Positions 32,937-42,923 are shown, counted from the first letter of the stretch. The stretch: DNA of 64,000 bases from Fluviibacter sp039805725 (GCA_039805725.1 JBDLTT010000035.1:1-64000); one strand, 5' to 3'. Numbers and translations: made by a program. The notes: a model not told the origin generated them from the sequence alone.

Positions 32937-34406
32937 ATGAACCTTCGGCCAAACATGCATCTCTGTGCGATCACATTAGCCCTGATCATGCTTACCGCCT
33001 GCGCCACTCGGCCTGTGAATCCACCAATTACCGAGGTTCCGCCTGGAAAACTTTATGATTTCCGGCGCTCGGGTAAAACAGAGGCCCAGAAAAAGAACCT
33101 CGTCCTGCTATCGTTTTCTGGCGGCGGCACACGAGCCGCCGCGTTCTCCTACGGCGTTCTGGAGGCGATGAAACGTACGGAGTTTGTAAACTCTGCAGGC
33201 CACAAGGCCCGAATGCTCGATGAGATTGATGCCATCACCAGTGTGTCTGGTGGGAGCTTCACGGCGCTATCCTATCGGCTCTATGGCGATCGTCTCTTTG
33301 ATGAATACGAATCGCGTTTTCTTAAGCGCGATGTTCAAAGTGCCTTGGTCTGGCGCGGTCTCAATCCGTTGAACTGGCCAGCCCTTGCTTCAACTGGCTG
33401 GGGCCGTTCAGAAATGGCCGCCGATTATTACGATGAGATTCTTTTCGATGGCAAGACCTTCGACGATCTCAAAAAAACCAACGGACCAATCATCGCCGCA
33501 TCGTCCACCGACATTACCAGCGGTTCAAGAATCCTATTTACATCCACCAACTTCGATATTATCTGCTCGGACCTGGGGTCATTCCGGCTTGCGCGGGCCG
33601 CTGCCGCCTCGTCAGCAGTGCCAGTTGTCCTATCACCGCTCACCATTAACAACTATGGCGGCACATGCAACTTGCACATGCCCGAGTGGACCAGGCCATT
33701 TCTCGACGCAGAAAACCCGCCGAGGCCTGCTGCCCGTGCGCTGGAACGTATCCGCGAACTCCGTGAACTCCAGAGCGGCCAAGAACCTTATCTTCACCTA
33801 GTCGATGGAGCGGTCTCAGATAACCTGGGGGCTCGCGGCATCCTCGATATCATTAATTTACTCGAGGCACTAAAAGAGGCCGGGTACAAGACCCAGCTTG
33901 ATGATGTGGAACGAATTGTGGTGATTACCGTGAATGCCACGTCTACACCCAAAACAGACTGGGCACAAAATGAAGATGCGCCCAGCACCTTATCCATTAT
34001 GGTTAAGGCATCTGGCGTGCCAATTGATCGTTATTCTATGGAGCAGATTGACCAGCTAAAGGATATCGAATCCCGTTGGAGCATGATGCGTAAGCTCAAA
34101 GAGACGGCGGCGATTAAACGTGTTAGCAGCAATACCACCAACCCGGCCATCAAGTACGTTCGCAACTCGCCCAACATCAAGCTATACGCAATTAATGTGT
34201 CATTTTCCGGCATTGCCGATGCAAAAGAGCGCGAGTATTTAAATCAGCTGCCGACATCCTTCGTGTTGGATGACGAAGCAGTCGATCGTCTGCGCGCTGG
34301 CGCACAGACGGCACTGATGAACTCACCTGATTTCAAGAAGCTAGTCAAAGACACCGGGGCACAACTCATCGAAACCCCTAGCAAAGCCGCCGTTCAGCAA
34401 CGCTAG
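32937..34406 (+). CDS. Patatin-like phospholipase lipoprotein
   Basis: The 489-residue protein begins with a lipoprotein signal; the lipobox LTAC gives Cys22 as the acylated residue. The patatin fold follows: the glycine-rich oxyanion loop SGGGTRAAAF (61-70), the nucleophile elbow SVSGGS with Ser104, and the catalytic Asp in VDGAVSDN near residue 287. Together these make a Ser-Asp dyad lipid acyl hydrolase, probably in the outer membrane's periplasmic face. Substrate unknown. It ends 26 bases from the convergent lipA gene. Confidence 0.85.
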   Translation: MNLRPNMHLCAITLALIMLTACATRPVNPPITEVPPGKLYDFRRSGKTEAQKKNLVLLSFSGGGTRAAAFSYGVLEAMKRTEFVNSAGHKARMLDEIDAITSVSGGSFTALSYRLYGDRLFDEYESRFLKRDVQSALVWRGLNPLNWPALASTGWGRSEMAADYYDEILFDGKTFDDLKKTNGPIIAASSTDITSGSRILFTSTNFDIICSDLGSFRLARAAAASSAVPVVLSPLTINNYGGTCNLHMPEWTRPFLDAENPPRPAARALERIRELRELQSGQEPYLHLVDGAVSDNLGARGILDIINLLEALKEAGYKTQLDDVERIVVITVNATSTPKTDWAQNEDAPSTLSIMVKASGVPIDRYSMEQIDQLKDIESRWSMMRKLKETAAIKRVSSNTTNPAIKYVRNSPNIKLYAINVSFSGIADAKEREYLNQLPTSFVLDDEAVDRLRAGAQTALMNSPDFKKLVKDTGAQLIETPSKAAVQQR

Positions 34407-34432
34407 GCACTTCCTCGGTTCAAAGTCTGGCT

Positions 34433-35374
34433 TTAGACTACGCCAGCCGTGTGCGCCTGCTGATCTGCCCAATAACTCGAGCGCACCATCGGACCACAAG
34501 CAGCACCATTAAACCCCATTGCCAGTGCTTCTGTCTCGAAGCGCTTGAAGGTATCGGGATGCACATAGCGCTGCACCGGCAAGTGGTGATTTGATGGTGC
34601 GAGATATTGGCCGATCGTCAACAGATCGATATTGTGGGCGCGCATATCCTTGAGCTCTTCGATAATTTCCTCATCGGTCTCACCCAGCCCCACCATCAGA
34701 CCTGATTTCGTAGGCACGTTCGGGTAGCGTTCTTTAAAAACTTTCAGGAACTTCAACGAGTGTTCATAATCGGCGCCAGGGCGCGCCTGCTTATAGAGTC
34801 GCGGCACGGTTTCCAGATTGTGATTCATCACGTCCGGCAAGGCCTGGCCGAAGATGTCCAGCGCCACATCCATACGACCCCTGAAATCCGGTACGAGCAC
34901 TTCGATCGTCGTCGATGGTGATGCTTCACGCACCGCACGAATGACATCGACAAAATGTTGCGCGCCACCGTCACGCAGGTCATCACGATCGACGCTGGTG
35001 ATCACCACATAGCGTAGCTTCAGATTGGCCACGGATTCTGCCAGATGACGCGGCTCATCGACATCTGGCGGGAGTGGTTTTCCATGCCCGACATCGCAGA
35101 AAGGACAGCGGCGGGTGCAAATGTCACCCAGGATCATGAAGGTCGCCGTACCGCGGCCGAAGCATTCGCCAATGTTGGGGCAGGCCGCTTCTTCGCAAAC
35201 CGTATGCAACTTCTGCTCACGCAGCATCTTCTTGATTTCGCCAAAGCGCCCAGCATCGTTACCCGCTTTGACGCGGATCCAATCCGGTTTGCGGAGCGCT
35301 TCCTGGGGCACGATCTTGATCGGGATCCGTGCCGTCTTGAGTTCACCTTTTTGCTTAACCCCGGCATCAGCCAT
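34433..35374 (-). CDS. lipA: Lipoyl synthase
   Basis: LipA is a radical-SAM enzyme that inserts two sulfurs into octanoyl groups on lipoate-dependent enzymes. The auxiliary cluster cysteines are Cys60, Cys65 and Cys71 (CEEAACPNIGEC), and the radical-SAM cluster is Cys86, Cys90 and Cys93 (CTRRCPFC). The C-terminal MVRSSYWAD supplies the serine ligand. The 313 residues fit. It overlaps lipB by eight bases. Confidence 0.96.
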   Translation of the reverse strand: MADAGVKQKGELKTARIPIKIVPQEALRKPDWIRVKAGNDAGRFGEIKKMLREQKLHTVCEEAACPNIGECFGRGTATFMILGDICTRRCPFCDVGHGKPLPPDVDEPRHLAESVANLKLRYVVITSVDRDDLRDGGAQHFVDVIRAVREASPSTTIEVLVPDFRGRMDVALDIFGQALPDVMNHNLETVPRLYKQARPGADYEHSLKFLKVFKERYPNVPTKSGLMVGLGETDEEIIEELKDMRAHNIDLLTIGQYLAPSNHHLPVQRYVHPDTFKRFETEALAMGFNGAACGPMVRSSYWADQQAHTAGVV

Positions 35375-35999
35375 GGGAGGTCTCCAGTTGTTTTTGTAGT
35401 TGAGCCAGCAAGGCCTCGCCAGCCGCGACAGGTGTTAGGTTAACACCCAAGTCACGCAATTGGGTAACTGCCAAACCCTCGTATCCACAGGGGTTAATGG
35501 CCAGAAACGGCGACAGATCCATGTCCACGTTCAGGCTGACACCATGGTAGCAGCACCCATTGCGCACACGTAGCCCCAATGCAGCAATCTTGGCTTCCCC
35601 GACATAGACGCCGGGCGCGCCCTGCCGTCTCGTCGCAACAACCCCGTATTCAGCCAGCAAATCAATCACGGCCTGTTCGATGCGACTGACCAATTCCCGG
35701 ACTTTCAGATGACGACGCTGCAAATCGAGTAACAGATAGACCACCACCTGTCCCGGGCCATGGTAGGTAATCTGACCGCCGCGATCAATCGGCACGACTG
35801 GCACGCCGATATCGTGGAGCAAATGCTCAGGCTTACCGGCCTGCCCCTGGGTAAATACCGGGGGATGCTCCACCAGCCAAAGCTCATCCGGCGCTGTCTC
35901 GCCCGCTGCTCCGGCGCGCGCCAACGTCTGTTCACGCATCGCTTGCCAGGTCGGCTCATAGGGCACCTGACCCAATCGACGAATATGCAAGGTTGGCAT
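35367..35999 (-). CDS. lipB: Octanoyltransferase LipB
   Basis: LipB moves octanoate from acyl carrier protein to the lipoyl domains that LipA then sulfurates. The substrate loop RGGQITYHGPGQ, Lys137 in GEAKIAALG and the catalytic Cys171 in NPCGYEG are present. Length is 210 residues. It sits five bases after the YbeD-family gene, matching the ybeD-lipB-lipA order of E. coli. Confidence 0.95.
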   Translation of the reverse strand: MPTLHIRRLGQVPYEPTWQAMREQTLARAGAAGETAPDELWLVEHPPVFTQGQAGKPEHLLHDIGVPVVPIDRGGQITYHGPGQVVVYLLLDLQRRHLKVRELVSRIEQAVIDLLAEYGVVATRRQGAPGVYVGEAKIAALGLRVRNGCCYHGVSLNVDMDLSPFLAINPCGYEGLAVTQLRDLGVNLTPVAAGEALLAQLQKQLETSHG

Positions 36000-36004
36000 C
36001 GCGC

Positions 36005-36304
36005 TTACAGCACGACCTTGACCAGGGAGTGACTCGTCAACGCGCGATAAAGGTCATCAAGCTGCGCTTTTGACTGCGCCTTCACCGTACAGGTGAGACT
36101 TACATATTTACCGGAGCTCGACGCACGCATCTCCATATTCTTGCCATCATAATCCGGTGCGAATTTGTGAATAACGCTCAACACTTCCTGCGCCAGATTA
36201 TCCTGTGCCAGGCCCATGATCTTGAGCGGGAAGTCGCAGGGAAATTCCAACAGGGTTTCTGCGCCACTCCCAACCGGCTCTTTTGGCAATTCCGGGGTTG
36301 TCAT
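36005..36304 (-). CDS. YbeD/DUF493-family protein
   Basis: A 99-residue protein of the DUF493 (YbeD) family: LLEFPCDFPLKIMGL near residues 19-33, and a C-terminal half with VSLTCTVKAQSKAQLDDLYRAL. The fold is ACT-like, suggesting small-molecule binding and a regulatory role near lipoate metabolism, but no activity is established. It is the first gene of the ybeD-lipB-lipA unit. Confidence 0.88.
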   Translation of the reverse strand: MTTPELPKEPVGSGAETLLEFPCDFPLKIMGLAQDNLAQEVLSVIHKFAPDYDGKNMEMRASSSGKYVSLTCTVKAQSKAQLDDLYRALTSHSLVKVVL

Positions 36305-36322
36305 GAAGTCTCCTTTATAGGA

Positions 36323-37285
36323 TTACTGCGCGCCAGCCACGCGCTCTGGTCGGACAGCGATGTGGGGCTGCCCACCGAGTGCATCACGAATTTTCGTCTG
36401 CACCGCCTCGGCTTCGGCACGATTCGTAAACGGCCCCACCTGCACACGATGCCACGGTGACTCGGCATAGACGTGTACTTTGTCTGGTGTCATCCAGTCG
36501 AGCTCACGCAACAAGTGGTTGCGCAGCACCTGGGCATTAAATCCATTCTGGAATGCGCCCATCTGCACATAGGTTCCCGGCTTGGGAATCTCTTCGTCAT
36601 AACGCGTTTTGTCATCGATTCTCGCCTCGTTAGCCGCAAGCGCATCTTTGCTGACGTCCGCGTAAGTCATCCCTGTTGTCCCATCAGGGATGATCAAATC
36701 AACACGTACCCGACTGCTACCCTGATCCACATAACCGAGTTTATAAGCAGCTGTAAATGATAGATCGATGACCCGCCCATCATGGAATGGCCCACGGTCA
36801 TTCACCCGTACAATGACACTCCGATTGTTCTGTAGATTGGTCACCCGCACGTAAGACGGCAGCGGCAGGGTTGGATGAGCCGCCGTCATCGCGAACATGT
36901 CGTAAGTGTCACCATTGGAGGTTTTTAAGCCATTGAACTTCGTGCCGTACCAGCTACCAATCCCTTGCTCTGAATAAGGCCGCAACTCGGTCATCGGTGT
37001 ATAGCTGCGTCCCAGCACCGTATAAGGCCGATTCGCCGCTTTACGCAGCGGCTCAGGGCGTGGTAACGCATTTGGGATCTGGTCAATGTTTTCCGGAATC
37101 TGGGCTGGCAACCCGTCGTCCTTGTAGAAGCCGCCACCCTTACGCGCATAGGGTTTCATCACGTAACCGCCGCTCGTCGATCCACTGGCTACTGGTTTGC
37201 GAGTTCCGGTACTTGAACATCCTGTCAGCAGGCTTGCGCTCAGGATTAAGCACAACGGTAAACTGAAGACAAAGCGCGCATGCAT
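36323..37285 (-). CDS. rlpA: Septal ring lytic transglycosylase RlpA
   Basis: An outer-membrane lipoprotein (lipobox LLTGC, Cys23) of 320 residues. It has a double-psi beta-barrel domain (GIGSWYGTKFNGLKTSNGD, VIVRVNDRGPF, VIDLSFTAAYKLG) and a C-terminal SPOR domain (YVQMGAFQNGFNAQVLRNHL). RlpA relatives cleave naked glycan strands at the septum, and the SPOR domain directs them there. The ATG at 37285 overlaps the rodA stop; a TTG one codon earlier is possible. It is the last gene of the mre/mrd/rod run. Confidence 0.92.
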   Translation of the reverse strand: MHARFVFSLPLCLILSASLLTGCSSTGTRKPVASGSTSGGYVMKPYARKGGGFYKDDGLPAQIPENIDQIPNALPRPEPLRKAANRPYTVLGRSYTPMTELRPYSEQGIGSWYGTKFNGLKTSNGDTYDMFAMTAAHPTLPLPSYVRVTNLQNNRSVIVRVNDRGPFHDGRVIDLSFTAAYKLGYVDQGSSRVRVDLIIPDGTTGMTYADVSKDALAANEARIDDKTRYDEEIPKPGTYVQMGAFQNGFNAQVLRNHLLRELDWMTPDKVHVYAESPWHRVQVGPFTNRAEAEAVQTKIRDALGGQPHIAVRPERVAGAQ

Positions 37286-38388
37286 CAACGATTCGTCCGG
37301 TGCGTTTCAATGCTCATGAGGATACCGAGCCCGGTGCAAAGTGTCACCAGTGCCGTACCGCCATAGCTGATGAACGGGAGCGGTACGCCGACCACCGGCA
37401 GAATCCCCGACACCATCCCCATATTCACGAAGGCGTAAGTAAAAAAGCCCATGGCGATCGCACCGGCCAGCAGGCGGTTAAATGTCGTGCTTGCGCGCAA
37501 TGAGATCCGCAGACTACGCTCGATCAGAAATCCATAGAGCACTACCAGAATAAGATTGCCGATCAGACCCCATTCCTCGGCAAAGACGGCAAAAATAAAA
37601 TCCGTATGCTTTTCTGGAATGAACTCCAACTGCCCCTGCGTGCCACTCATGTAGCCCTTACCGATGACCCCGCCGGATCCAATCGCAATGGTTGACTGGA
37701 TGATGTGATAGCCGGAGCCCAACGGGTCGCTGGTCGGATCGATCAACGTGAGGATGCGCTTCTGCTGGTAATCATGAAGAAAATGCCAGGCGAACGGCGC
37801 CACAGCTACCGCAGCAGCCGTCAAGCCACCAATGACCCACCACGACAACCCCGCCAGGAAGATGACATAGAACCCAGCTGAGAAAACCAGAATCGCCGTG
37901 CCCAAATCAGGTTGCTTGGCAATCAGCGCCGAGGGCACCACTAGAATAAGCAACGCACCGAGATATTTGGTAAACCAGCGTCGATTCTCAAAGTGGTGGA
38001 AATACCAGGCCATCGCCAATGGCATCGCTATTTTCATGATTTCAGAAGGCTGGATGCGGGTAAAGCCAAGCGACAACCAGCGTTTAGCGCCGTTTACTTT
38101 GACGCCGAATAACATGACCAGCACAAGTAACACGAAGCCGAACAGATACATCGGCCAGGCGAGCTGCATTAGACGCTGCGGTGGGATGCGCGCCACCACA
38201 AACATCAACGTCAACGCAGCCGCCATATTCAAAAACTGTGACGGCATCCGCTCCTGACCGGACCAGGTCGCCGAAAACACTGTCAGCAGCCCAACGAGCA
38301 TGAGCAGCCCTGTAATCTTCAGCAAAGGCAGATCGACGTGCTCCAGCCAAGGGTGCAGCAGGCCACGCCATTTGATGGGGCGACTCAT
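37285..38388 (-). CDS. rodA: Rod-shape SEDS glycosyltransferase RodA
   Basis: RodA polymerises lipid II during lateral wall growth in partnership with PBP2. The 367-residue polytopic protein has about ten helices and the SEDS signatures GVKVNGAKRWLSLG, IQPSEIMKIAMP and the C-terminal GVPLPFISYGGTALVT. Four-base overlap with mrdA upstream and near-overlap with rlpA downstream indicate one transcript. Confidence 0.95.
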   Translation of the reverse strand: MSRPIKWRGLLHPWLEHVDLPLLKITGLLMLVGLLTVFSATWSGQERMPSQFLNMAAALTLMFVVARIPPQRLMQLAWPMYLFGFVLLVLVMLFGVKVNGAKRWLSLGFTRIQPSEIMKIAMPLAMAWYFHHFENRRWFTKYLGALLILVVPSALIAKQPDLGTAILVFSAGFYVIFLAGLSWWVIGGLTAAAVAVAPFAWHFLHDYQQKRILTLIDPTSDPLGSGYHIIQSTIAIGSGGVIGKGYMSGTQGQLEFIPEKHTDFIFAVFAEEWGLIGNLILVVLYGFLIERSLRISLRASTTFNRLLAGAIAMGFFTYAFVNMGMVSGILPVVGVPLPFISYGGTALVTLCTGLGILMSIETHRTNR

Positions 38389-40412
38389 GGGGTTTTCCTC
38401 GACGGCAGCGGGTTTTTTGTCGGCAGCATACGCACGAAGGGACCTGTCTGCTCCGCCGATGCATTCAATCCACGCATCGCGTCATGTTCATCGTTCTGCG
38501 GATCGGCATAGAGTGCCACATCACGATACACCGGTTCCGGCTCGCCCGGCGCATCCGGCGCAGGTCCTTTGGGAATGACACCCAACAAATAATAATCCAG
38601 CACCTGCCGCGCAATGGGCGCTGCCGCCTGCGCACCAAAGCCGGCGTTTTCTACAATAATGGCCAGTGCGATCTTGGGTTTTTCGGCCGGTGCATAAGCG
38701 ATAAATAACGCATGGTCACGCAGAAACTCCTTCGTCCCCCCGTGCGAATAGTTGGCACCGTTCAGACTGAAGACCTGCGCCGTCCCCGTTTTACCGCCTG
38801 CCACATACTTGGCACCGGCAAATGCCCGGGCACTGGTTCCTTCTTTGTTCACGCCGACCATTGCGTTACGAATCACATCAATGTGCTCTTGCTTCAGGTT
38901 GACCTCGTGTGTTTTTTCCAAGGGAACCATCCGCACCTGCCCGGTTTGCACATCGCTAATACTTCGTACCAGGTGTGGCTTGTAGCCGACACCATTGTTG
39001 GCCAAAATAGCCGTTGCCTGCGCCAGCTGCATCATTGTGTAGGAGTTGTACCCCTGACCAATGCCGATCGAGACTGTTTCACCAGCGTACCACTTTTGCT
39101 GCTCTGGCCGTTTAAAACGACGTTCTTTCCAGGCTGGTGACGGCAGCACGCCCTTCGATTCACCATCGATATCGATACCGGTCTTGCTACCGAAACCCAT
39201 GCGGCCCATGAAATCGGCAATGCCATCGATACCCCAGTCGTTGGCCAGAGTGTAGTAATAGGTATCGCACGAGGCCACGATCGATGAATACATATTCACC
39301 ATACCGTGGCCACCCTTTTTGTCGTCACGAAAGGTATGGTTGCCGAAATTGAAATAGCCCGGGTCGCTGATCGCCTGTTGTGGCGTGCGCTTACCCGCAG
39401 TGAGTGCGCCCAGCGCCATGAAAGGCTTGAAGGTCGAGCCCGGCGGATAGGTGCCATAAATAGCACGATTGAGCAGCGGCTTGTTGATGTCGGTATTCAG
39501 CACATCCCAGTCGTCGCTACGAATACCGTCAACAAAGAGATTCGGATCATAGGTCGGCATCGAAACCAGCGCGAGGATTTCGCCATTTTCCGGGTCGATT
39601 GCGACCAACGCGCCACGACGCTTACCGTAAGCCTGTTCGGCTATTTGTTGTAGCTTGGCGTCAATCGTGAGATTCAGATTGTTGCCGGATATGGGTGGCG
39701 TCCGAGAAAGCACGCGAATGCCGCGACCGCCTGCATCTACTTCGACGCTCTCGAAGCCGCTAACGCCATGCATCTCGAACTCATAGCGCTGTTCCAGACC
39801 CGTCTTGCCAATATGATCGGTGCCTCGATAATTGGCCGCTTGACCTTCCTCATCAATGCGCTCCAGATCCTTGGTATTGATGCGCCCCATGTAACCGAGC
39901 GCATGTGATCCCGTTTCACCCAGCGGATAACTGCGGAACAGGCGGGCCCGAACTTCCACGCCGGGAAATTGGAAACGGTGGGCAGCAAAGCGGGCCACTT
40001 CCACTTCGCTCAGGCGCGAACGGATCGGGATCGACTCGAAGGTCTTCGCTTCGCGCAGCAGTTGTTTAAAGCGGCGTTTGTCTTTTCCCTCGATCGTTAC
40101 CACTTTGGACAGACCCTCGATGGTCTCGTCGATATTACCGGCCAGGCCGGGAACGATTTCCAAGGTGTAGGCCGATGTATTGGTTGCCATCAACACGCCA
40201 TTACGGTCGAAAATCAGACCGCGGTTCGGCACCACAGGCACCAGTGTTAGGCGGTTGTCTTCGGCACGCGTCTGATAATAGCCATGCTGAACCACCCCTA
40301 ACCAGAAGAATCGTAACGCGAGGATAAAAAAGGCGACCAGCATGAGCACTGATGCGGTGCCCAAACGCCCCCGAAAGCGTTTGCCGGCGTCCTGATCATC
40401 AAAGTAAGACAT
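38385..40412 (-). CDS. mrdA: Penicillin-binding protein 2
   Basis: The class B transpeptidase of the elongasome crosslinks wall made by RodA. It has one N-terminal membrane helix (about 20-42), a dimerisation/pedestal domain, and the transpeptidase motifs STFK (in PPGSTFKPFMAL), SCD (SIVASCDTYYY) and KTG (GGKTGTAQV) in order. At 675 residues it is a little longer than usual because of a Pro-rich, low-complexity C-terminal tail. Confidence 0.95.
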   Translation of the reverse strand: MSYFDDQDAGKRFRGRLGTASVLMLVAFFILALRFFWLGVVQHGYYQTRAEDNRLTLVPVVPNRGLIFDRNGVLMATNTSAYTLEIVPGLAGNIDETIEGLSKVVTIEGKDKRRFKQLLREAKTFESIPIRSRLSEVEVARFAAHRFQFPGVEVRARLFRSYPLGETGSHALGYMGRINTKDLERIDEEGQAANYRGTDHIGKTGLEQRYEFEMHGVSGFESVEVDAGGRGIRVLSRTPPISGNNLNLTIDAKLQQIAEQAYGKRRGALVAIDPENGEILALVSMPTYDPNLFVDGIRSDDWDVLNTDINKPLLNRAIYGTYPPGSTFKPFMALGALTAGKRTPQQAISDPGYFNFGNHTFRDDKKGGHGMVNMYSSIVASCDTYYYTLANDWGIDGIADFMGRMGFGSKTGIDIDGESKGVLPSPAWKERRFKRPEQQKWYAGETVSIGIGQGYNSYTMMQLAQATAILANNGVGYKPHLVRSISDVQTGQVRMVPLEKTHEVNLKQEHIDVIRNAMVGVNKEGTSARAFAGAKYVAGGKTGTAQVFSLNGANYSHGGTKEFLRDHALFIAYAPAEKPKIALAIIVENAGFGAQAAAPIARQVLDYYLLGVIPKGPAPDAPGEPEPVYRDVALYADPQNDEHDAMRGLNASAEQTGPFVRMLPTKNPLPSRKTP

Positions 40413-40416
40413 GCGT

Positions 40417-40938
40417 TCAGATGGGACGTTCGTAGTCCCGATCCTTCGTCAGGAACTGGGGCAGCATCAACACATAAGTTGCTGGCAACCAGATCAAGCC
40501 GGTAATGAGCGGCCGCAGCAGATAGCTGTAGCCCGGAAATTCATCGCCAGCGAACCAGCGCACCAATACCTCAAGCAACGCGCCGGCAAAAAGAATCGGA
40601 ATAACGTGCATCACCTGTTGCTTGAGTGGCAACCAGAGAATGCGCGCCGACAGCACACGTCCGGCATACGAGATCAACACGTAGGCCAGCGCATGCTGGC
40701 CCATGAGGCTGCCATCGACAACGTCCATCAGCAGGCCCAGCATAAATGCAGTTCCGGTACCAACAACCAGCGGCGCACGAATTGACCAGAACAGCAGGAC
40801 GAGCATGACCCATTCCGGATAGAGCGGCCAGAACGATGTCGGCAACAGATTCAGCATAAAGGCGAGGATCAGCGTTAAGCGAATGAAGCCGGGACTTGCC
40901 GGGCGCAACAGACGGGAAGACTGGAAATTGATCTGCAT
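40417..40938 (-). CDS. mreD: Rod-shape determining protein MreD
   Basis: A 173-residue inner-membrane protein with five or six helices, including LILAFMLNLLPTSFWPLYPEWVMLVLLFW and GTAFMLGLLMDVVDGSLMGQHAL in the family's positions. MreD helps MreC control PBP2/RodA activity. The start overlaps the mreC stop by one base. Confidence 0.92.
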   Translation of the reverse strand: MQINFQSSRLLRPASPGFIRLTLILAFMLNLLPTSFWPLYPEWVMLVLLFWSIRAPLVVGTGTAFMLGLLMDVVDGSLMGQHALAYVLISYAGRVLSARILWLPLKQQVMHVIPILFAGALLEVLVRWFAGDEFPGYSYLLRPLITGLIWLPATYVLMLPQFLTKDRDYERPI

Positions 40939-41861
40939 TACTGTGGCTTGCGTTTCTTATTGCTGATGGTTGTCGTCTGCTGGTCAGTCTTGCGATCTAG
41001 GCTTTCTGGACGTTCGTTCGGCAACGTCACAGGCTCTAGCAGCAAGACCTCGCCATAGCGTCCCATGCCTGCGGCAGGCGTTAGGATAAAGCGGGAGAAA
41101 ATACCGTTTGCATCACTCTCCAGGCTCTCGACTTTGCCAACCCGCAAACCACGTGGATAGATGCCATCAATACCCGAGGTTACAATCCAATCACCTACCT
41201 GCACGTCGGCATTCGAGGACATGTAGCGCATTTCCAGACGACCATCGCCGGTGCCGAACACGACCGTACGCAAACCGTTACGCACTACTTGTGCAGGGAT
41301 AGACTGGTTACGATCGGTCAGCAATGTCACTTCGGCATAATCCGACGCCACCCGGGTGACCTGCCCAACAACACCTTGGTCGTCGACGACGGGTTGGCCT
41401 TCGATCACGCCTTGGCCAGTACCGCGATCAAGAATGACCCGTCGATTGAATGGATCCCGAGCGCTATAAAGAATACTTGCCGGCTGCACCCGCGTGCCCA
41501 GCTGGCGACGCGTCTCCAGCAATTTTCGCAAAAATTGATTCTCGGCCTCCAGCACTTCCAATCGTTGTGTTTTTTCGGCATCGATCAGACGTGCCTGGCG
41601 CAATATGGCGTTATCGCGACGTGCTTGATCGAGTGTCACCGCATATTGATCCACCGTCGTGAGTGCGATCACTGGCCACTGAATCACTTTTTTTAGCGGC
41701 GACACCACCGTGGTCACCACGCTGCGTAACGGTTCAAGATAGCGGAATCGATCGTCTAGAACCAGCAACGAAATCGAGGTACAGGCGTACAGAATCAACA
41801 GAGCCAGCGGTGCTGGTCCTTGCTTGAATAACGGCGGAGGCTGCTGTTCGAATCCGGGCAT
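40938..41861 (-). CDS. mreC: Rod-shape determining protein MreC
   Basis: A bitopic inner-membrane protein of 307 residues: one N-terminal helix (about 18-36), a coiled coil (roughly 70-115), and the periplasmic beta domain (RVILDRGTGQGVIEGQPVVDDQGVVGQV, VGDWIVTSGIDGIYPRGL). MreC binds PBP2 and switches on elongation. The C-terminal tail is polar and probably disordered. It follows mreB by 18 bases. Confidence 0.94.
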   Translation of the reverse strand: MPGFEQQPPPLFKQGPAPLALLILYACTSISLLVLDDRFRYLEPLRSVVTTVVSPLKKVIQWPVIALTTVDQYAVTLDQARRDNAILRQARLIDAEKTQRLEVLEAENQFLRKLLETRRQLGTRVQPASILYSARDPFNRRVILDRGTGQGVIEGQPVVDDQGVVGQVTRVASDYAEVTLLTDRNQSIPAQVVRNGLRTVVFGTGDGRLEMRYMSSNADVQVGDWIVTSGIDGIYPRGLRVGKVESLESDANGIFSRFILTPAAGMGRYGEVLLLEPVTLPNERPESLDRKTDQQTTTISNKKRKPQ

Positions 41862-41879
41862 TGACGACGCCCCGTCCGA

Positions 41880-42923
41880 TTACTCGGACGCGAAGATGTT
41901 GCCGAGCTTGTCCATCTTCTCCAGCGCGATGCCACAACCACGCACCACACAGGTCAGCGGATCTTCAGCCACCATCACCGGTAGGCCGGTTTCTTCGCGC
42001 AGTAGGCGATCCAGATCACGCAGCAACGCGCCGCCGCCCGTCAAAACCAGGCCACGTTCGGCAATATCGGCGCCCAGTTCCGGCGGCGTTTGCTCCAGTG
42101 CCTGCTTCACGGCCGTCACGATCTGATTGGTTGGCTCCGACAGCGCTTCCAGAATTTCATTCGAGGTGATCGTAAAGGTTCGCGGAATGCCTTCGGCCAG
42201 ATTGCGCCCCTTCACTTCCATTTCCAGGACTTCTACCCCCGGGAACGCAGTACCAATTTTCTTCTTGATATTCTCGGCAGTCGTATCGCCAATCAGCATG
42301 CCAAAGTTTCGGCGGATGTAATTAATGATCGCTTCATCAAACTTGTCGCCGCCCACACGCACCGATGTCGAGTACACCAGGCCACCGAGCGAAATCACCC
42401 CCACCTCGGTCGTACCACCACCGATATCGACAACCATCGAACCCGTTGCATCGGAAACTGGTAAGTCGGCGCCAATGGCCGCTGCCATCGGCTCTTCAAT
42501 CAGATAGACCTGCGATGCGCCGGCACCCAGCGCCGATTCGCGAATTGCTCGGCGCTCAACCTGCGTCGAACCACACGGTACGCAAATAATAATGCGCGGT
42601 GCCGGCGCAAACATACGCACGTCGTGCACCCGCTTGATAAATTGCTTGAGCATTTGTTCAGTAATCGTAAAGTCGGCGATCACACCATCTTTCATGGGGC
42701 GAATCGCATTGATACTGCCCGGCGTACGGCCCAGCATCATCTTGGCTTCTTTGCCAACGGCTTCGATACTTTTGCGTGCATTCGGTCCACCATCGGTACG
42801 AATCGCAACCACTGAAGGCTCATCCAGAACGATCCCTTTGCCGCGCGCATAAATCAGCGTATTGGCCGTACCCAGGTCGATTGCCAGGTCGTTGGAAAAC
42901 ATTCCGCGAAACAGTCCGAACAT
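41880..42923 (-). CDS. mreB: Rod-shape determining protein MreB (bacterial actin)
   Basis: The cytoskeletal ATPase that positions the elongation machinery. The start chosen, ATG at 42923 (MFGLFRGMFSND), gives the normal 347 residues and has GGAG seven bases upstream; an ORF from 43064 would add 47 unrelated residues. Phosphate-binding IDLGTANTLIYARG, the VVDIGGGTTEVGVISLGG loop and ILTGGGALLRDLD are present. It opens mreBCD-mrdA-rodA-rlpA and is divergent from gatCAB. Confidence 0.96.
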   Translation of the reverse strand: MFGLFRGMFSNDLAIDLGTANTLIYARGKGIVLDEPSVVAIRTDGGPNARKSIEAVGKEAKMMLGRTPGSINAIRPMKDGVIADFTITEQMLKQFIKRVHDVRMFAPAPRIIICVPCGSTQVERRAIRESALGAGASQVYLIEEPMAAAIGADLPVSDATGSMVVDIGGGTTEVGVISLGGLVYSTSVRVGGDKFDEAIINYIRRNFGMLIGDTTAENIKKKIGTAFPGVEVLEMEVKGRNLAEGIPRTFTITSNEILEALSEPTNQIVTAVKQALEQTPPELGADIAERGLVLTGGGALLRDLDRLLREETGLPVMVAEDPLTCVVRGCGIALEKMDKLGNIFASE

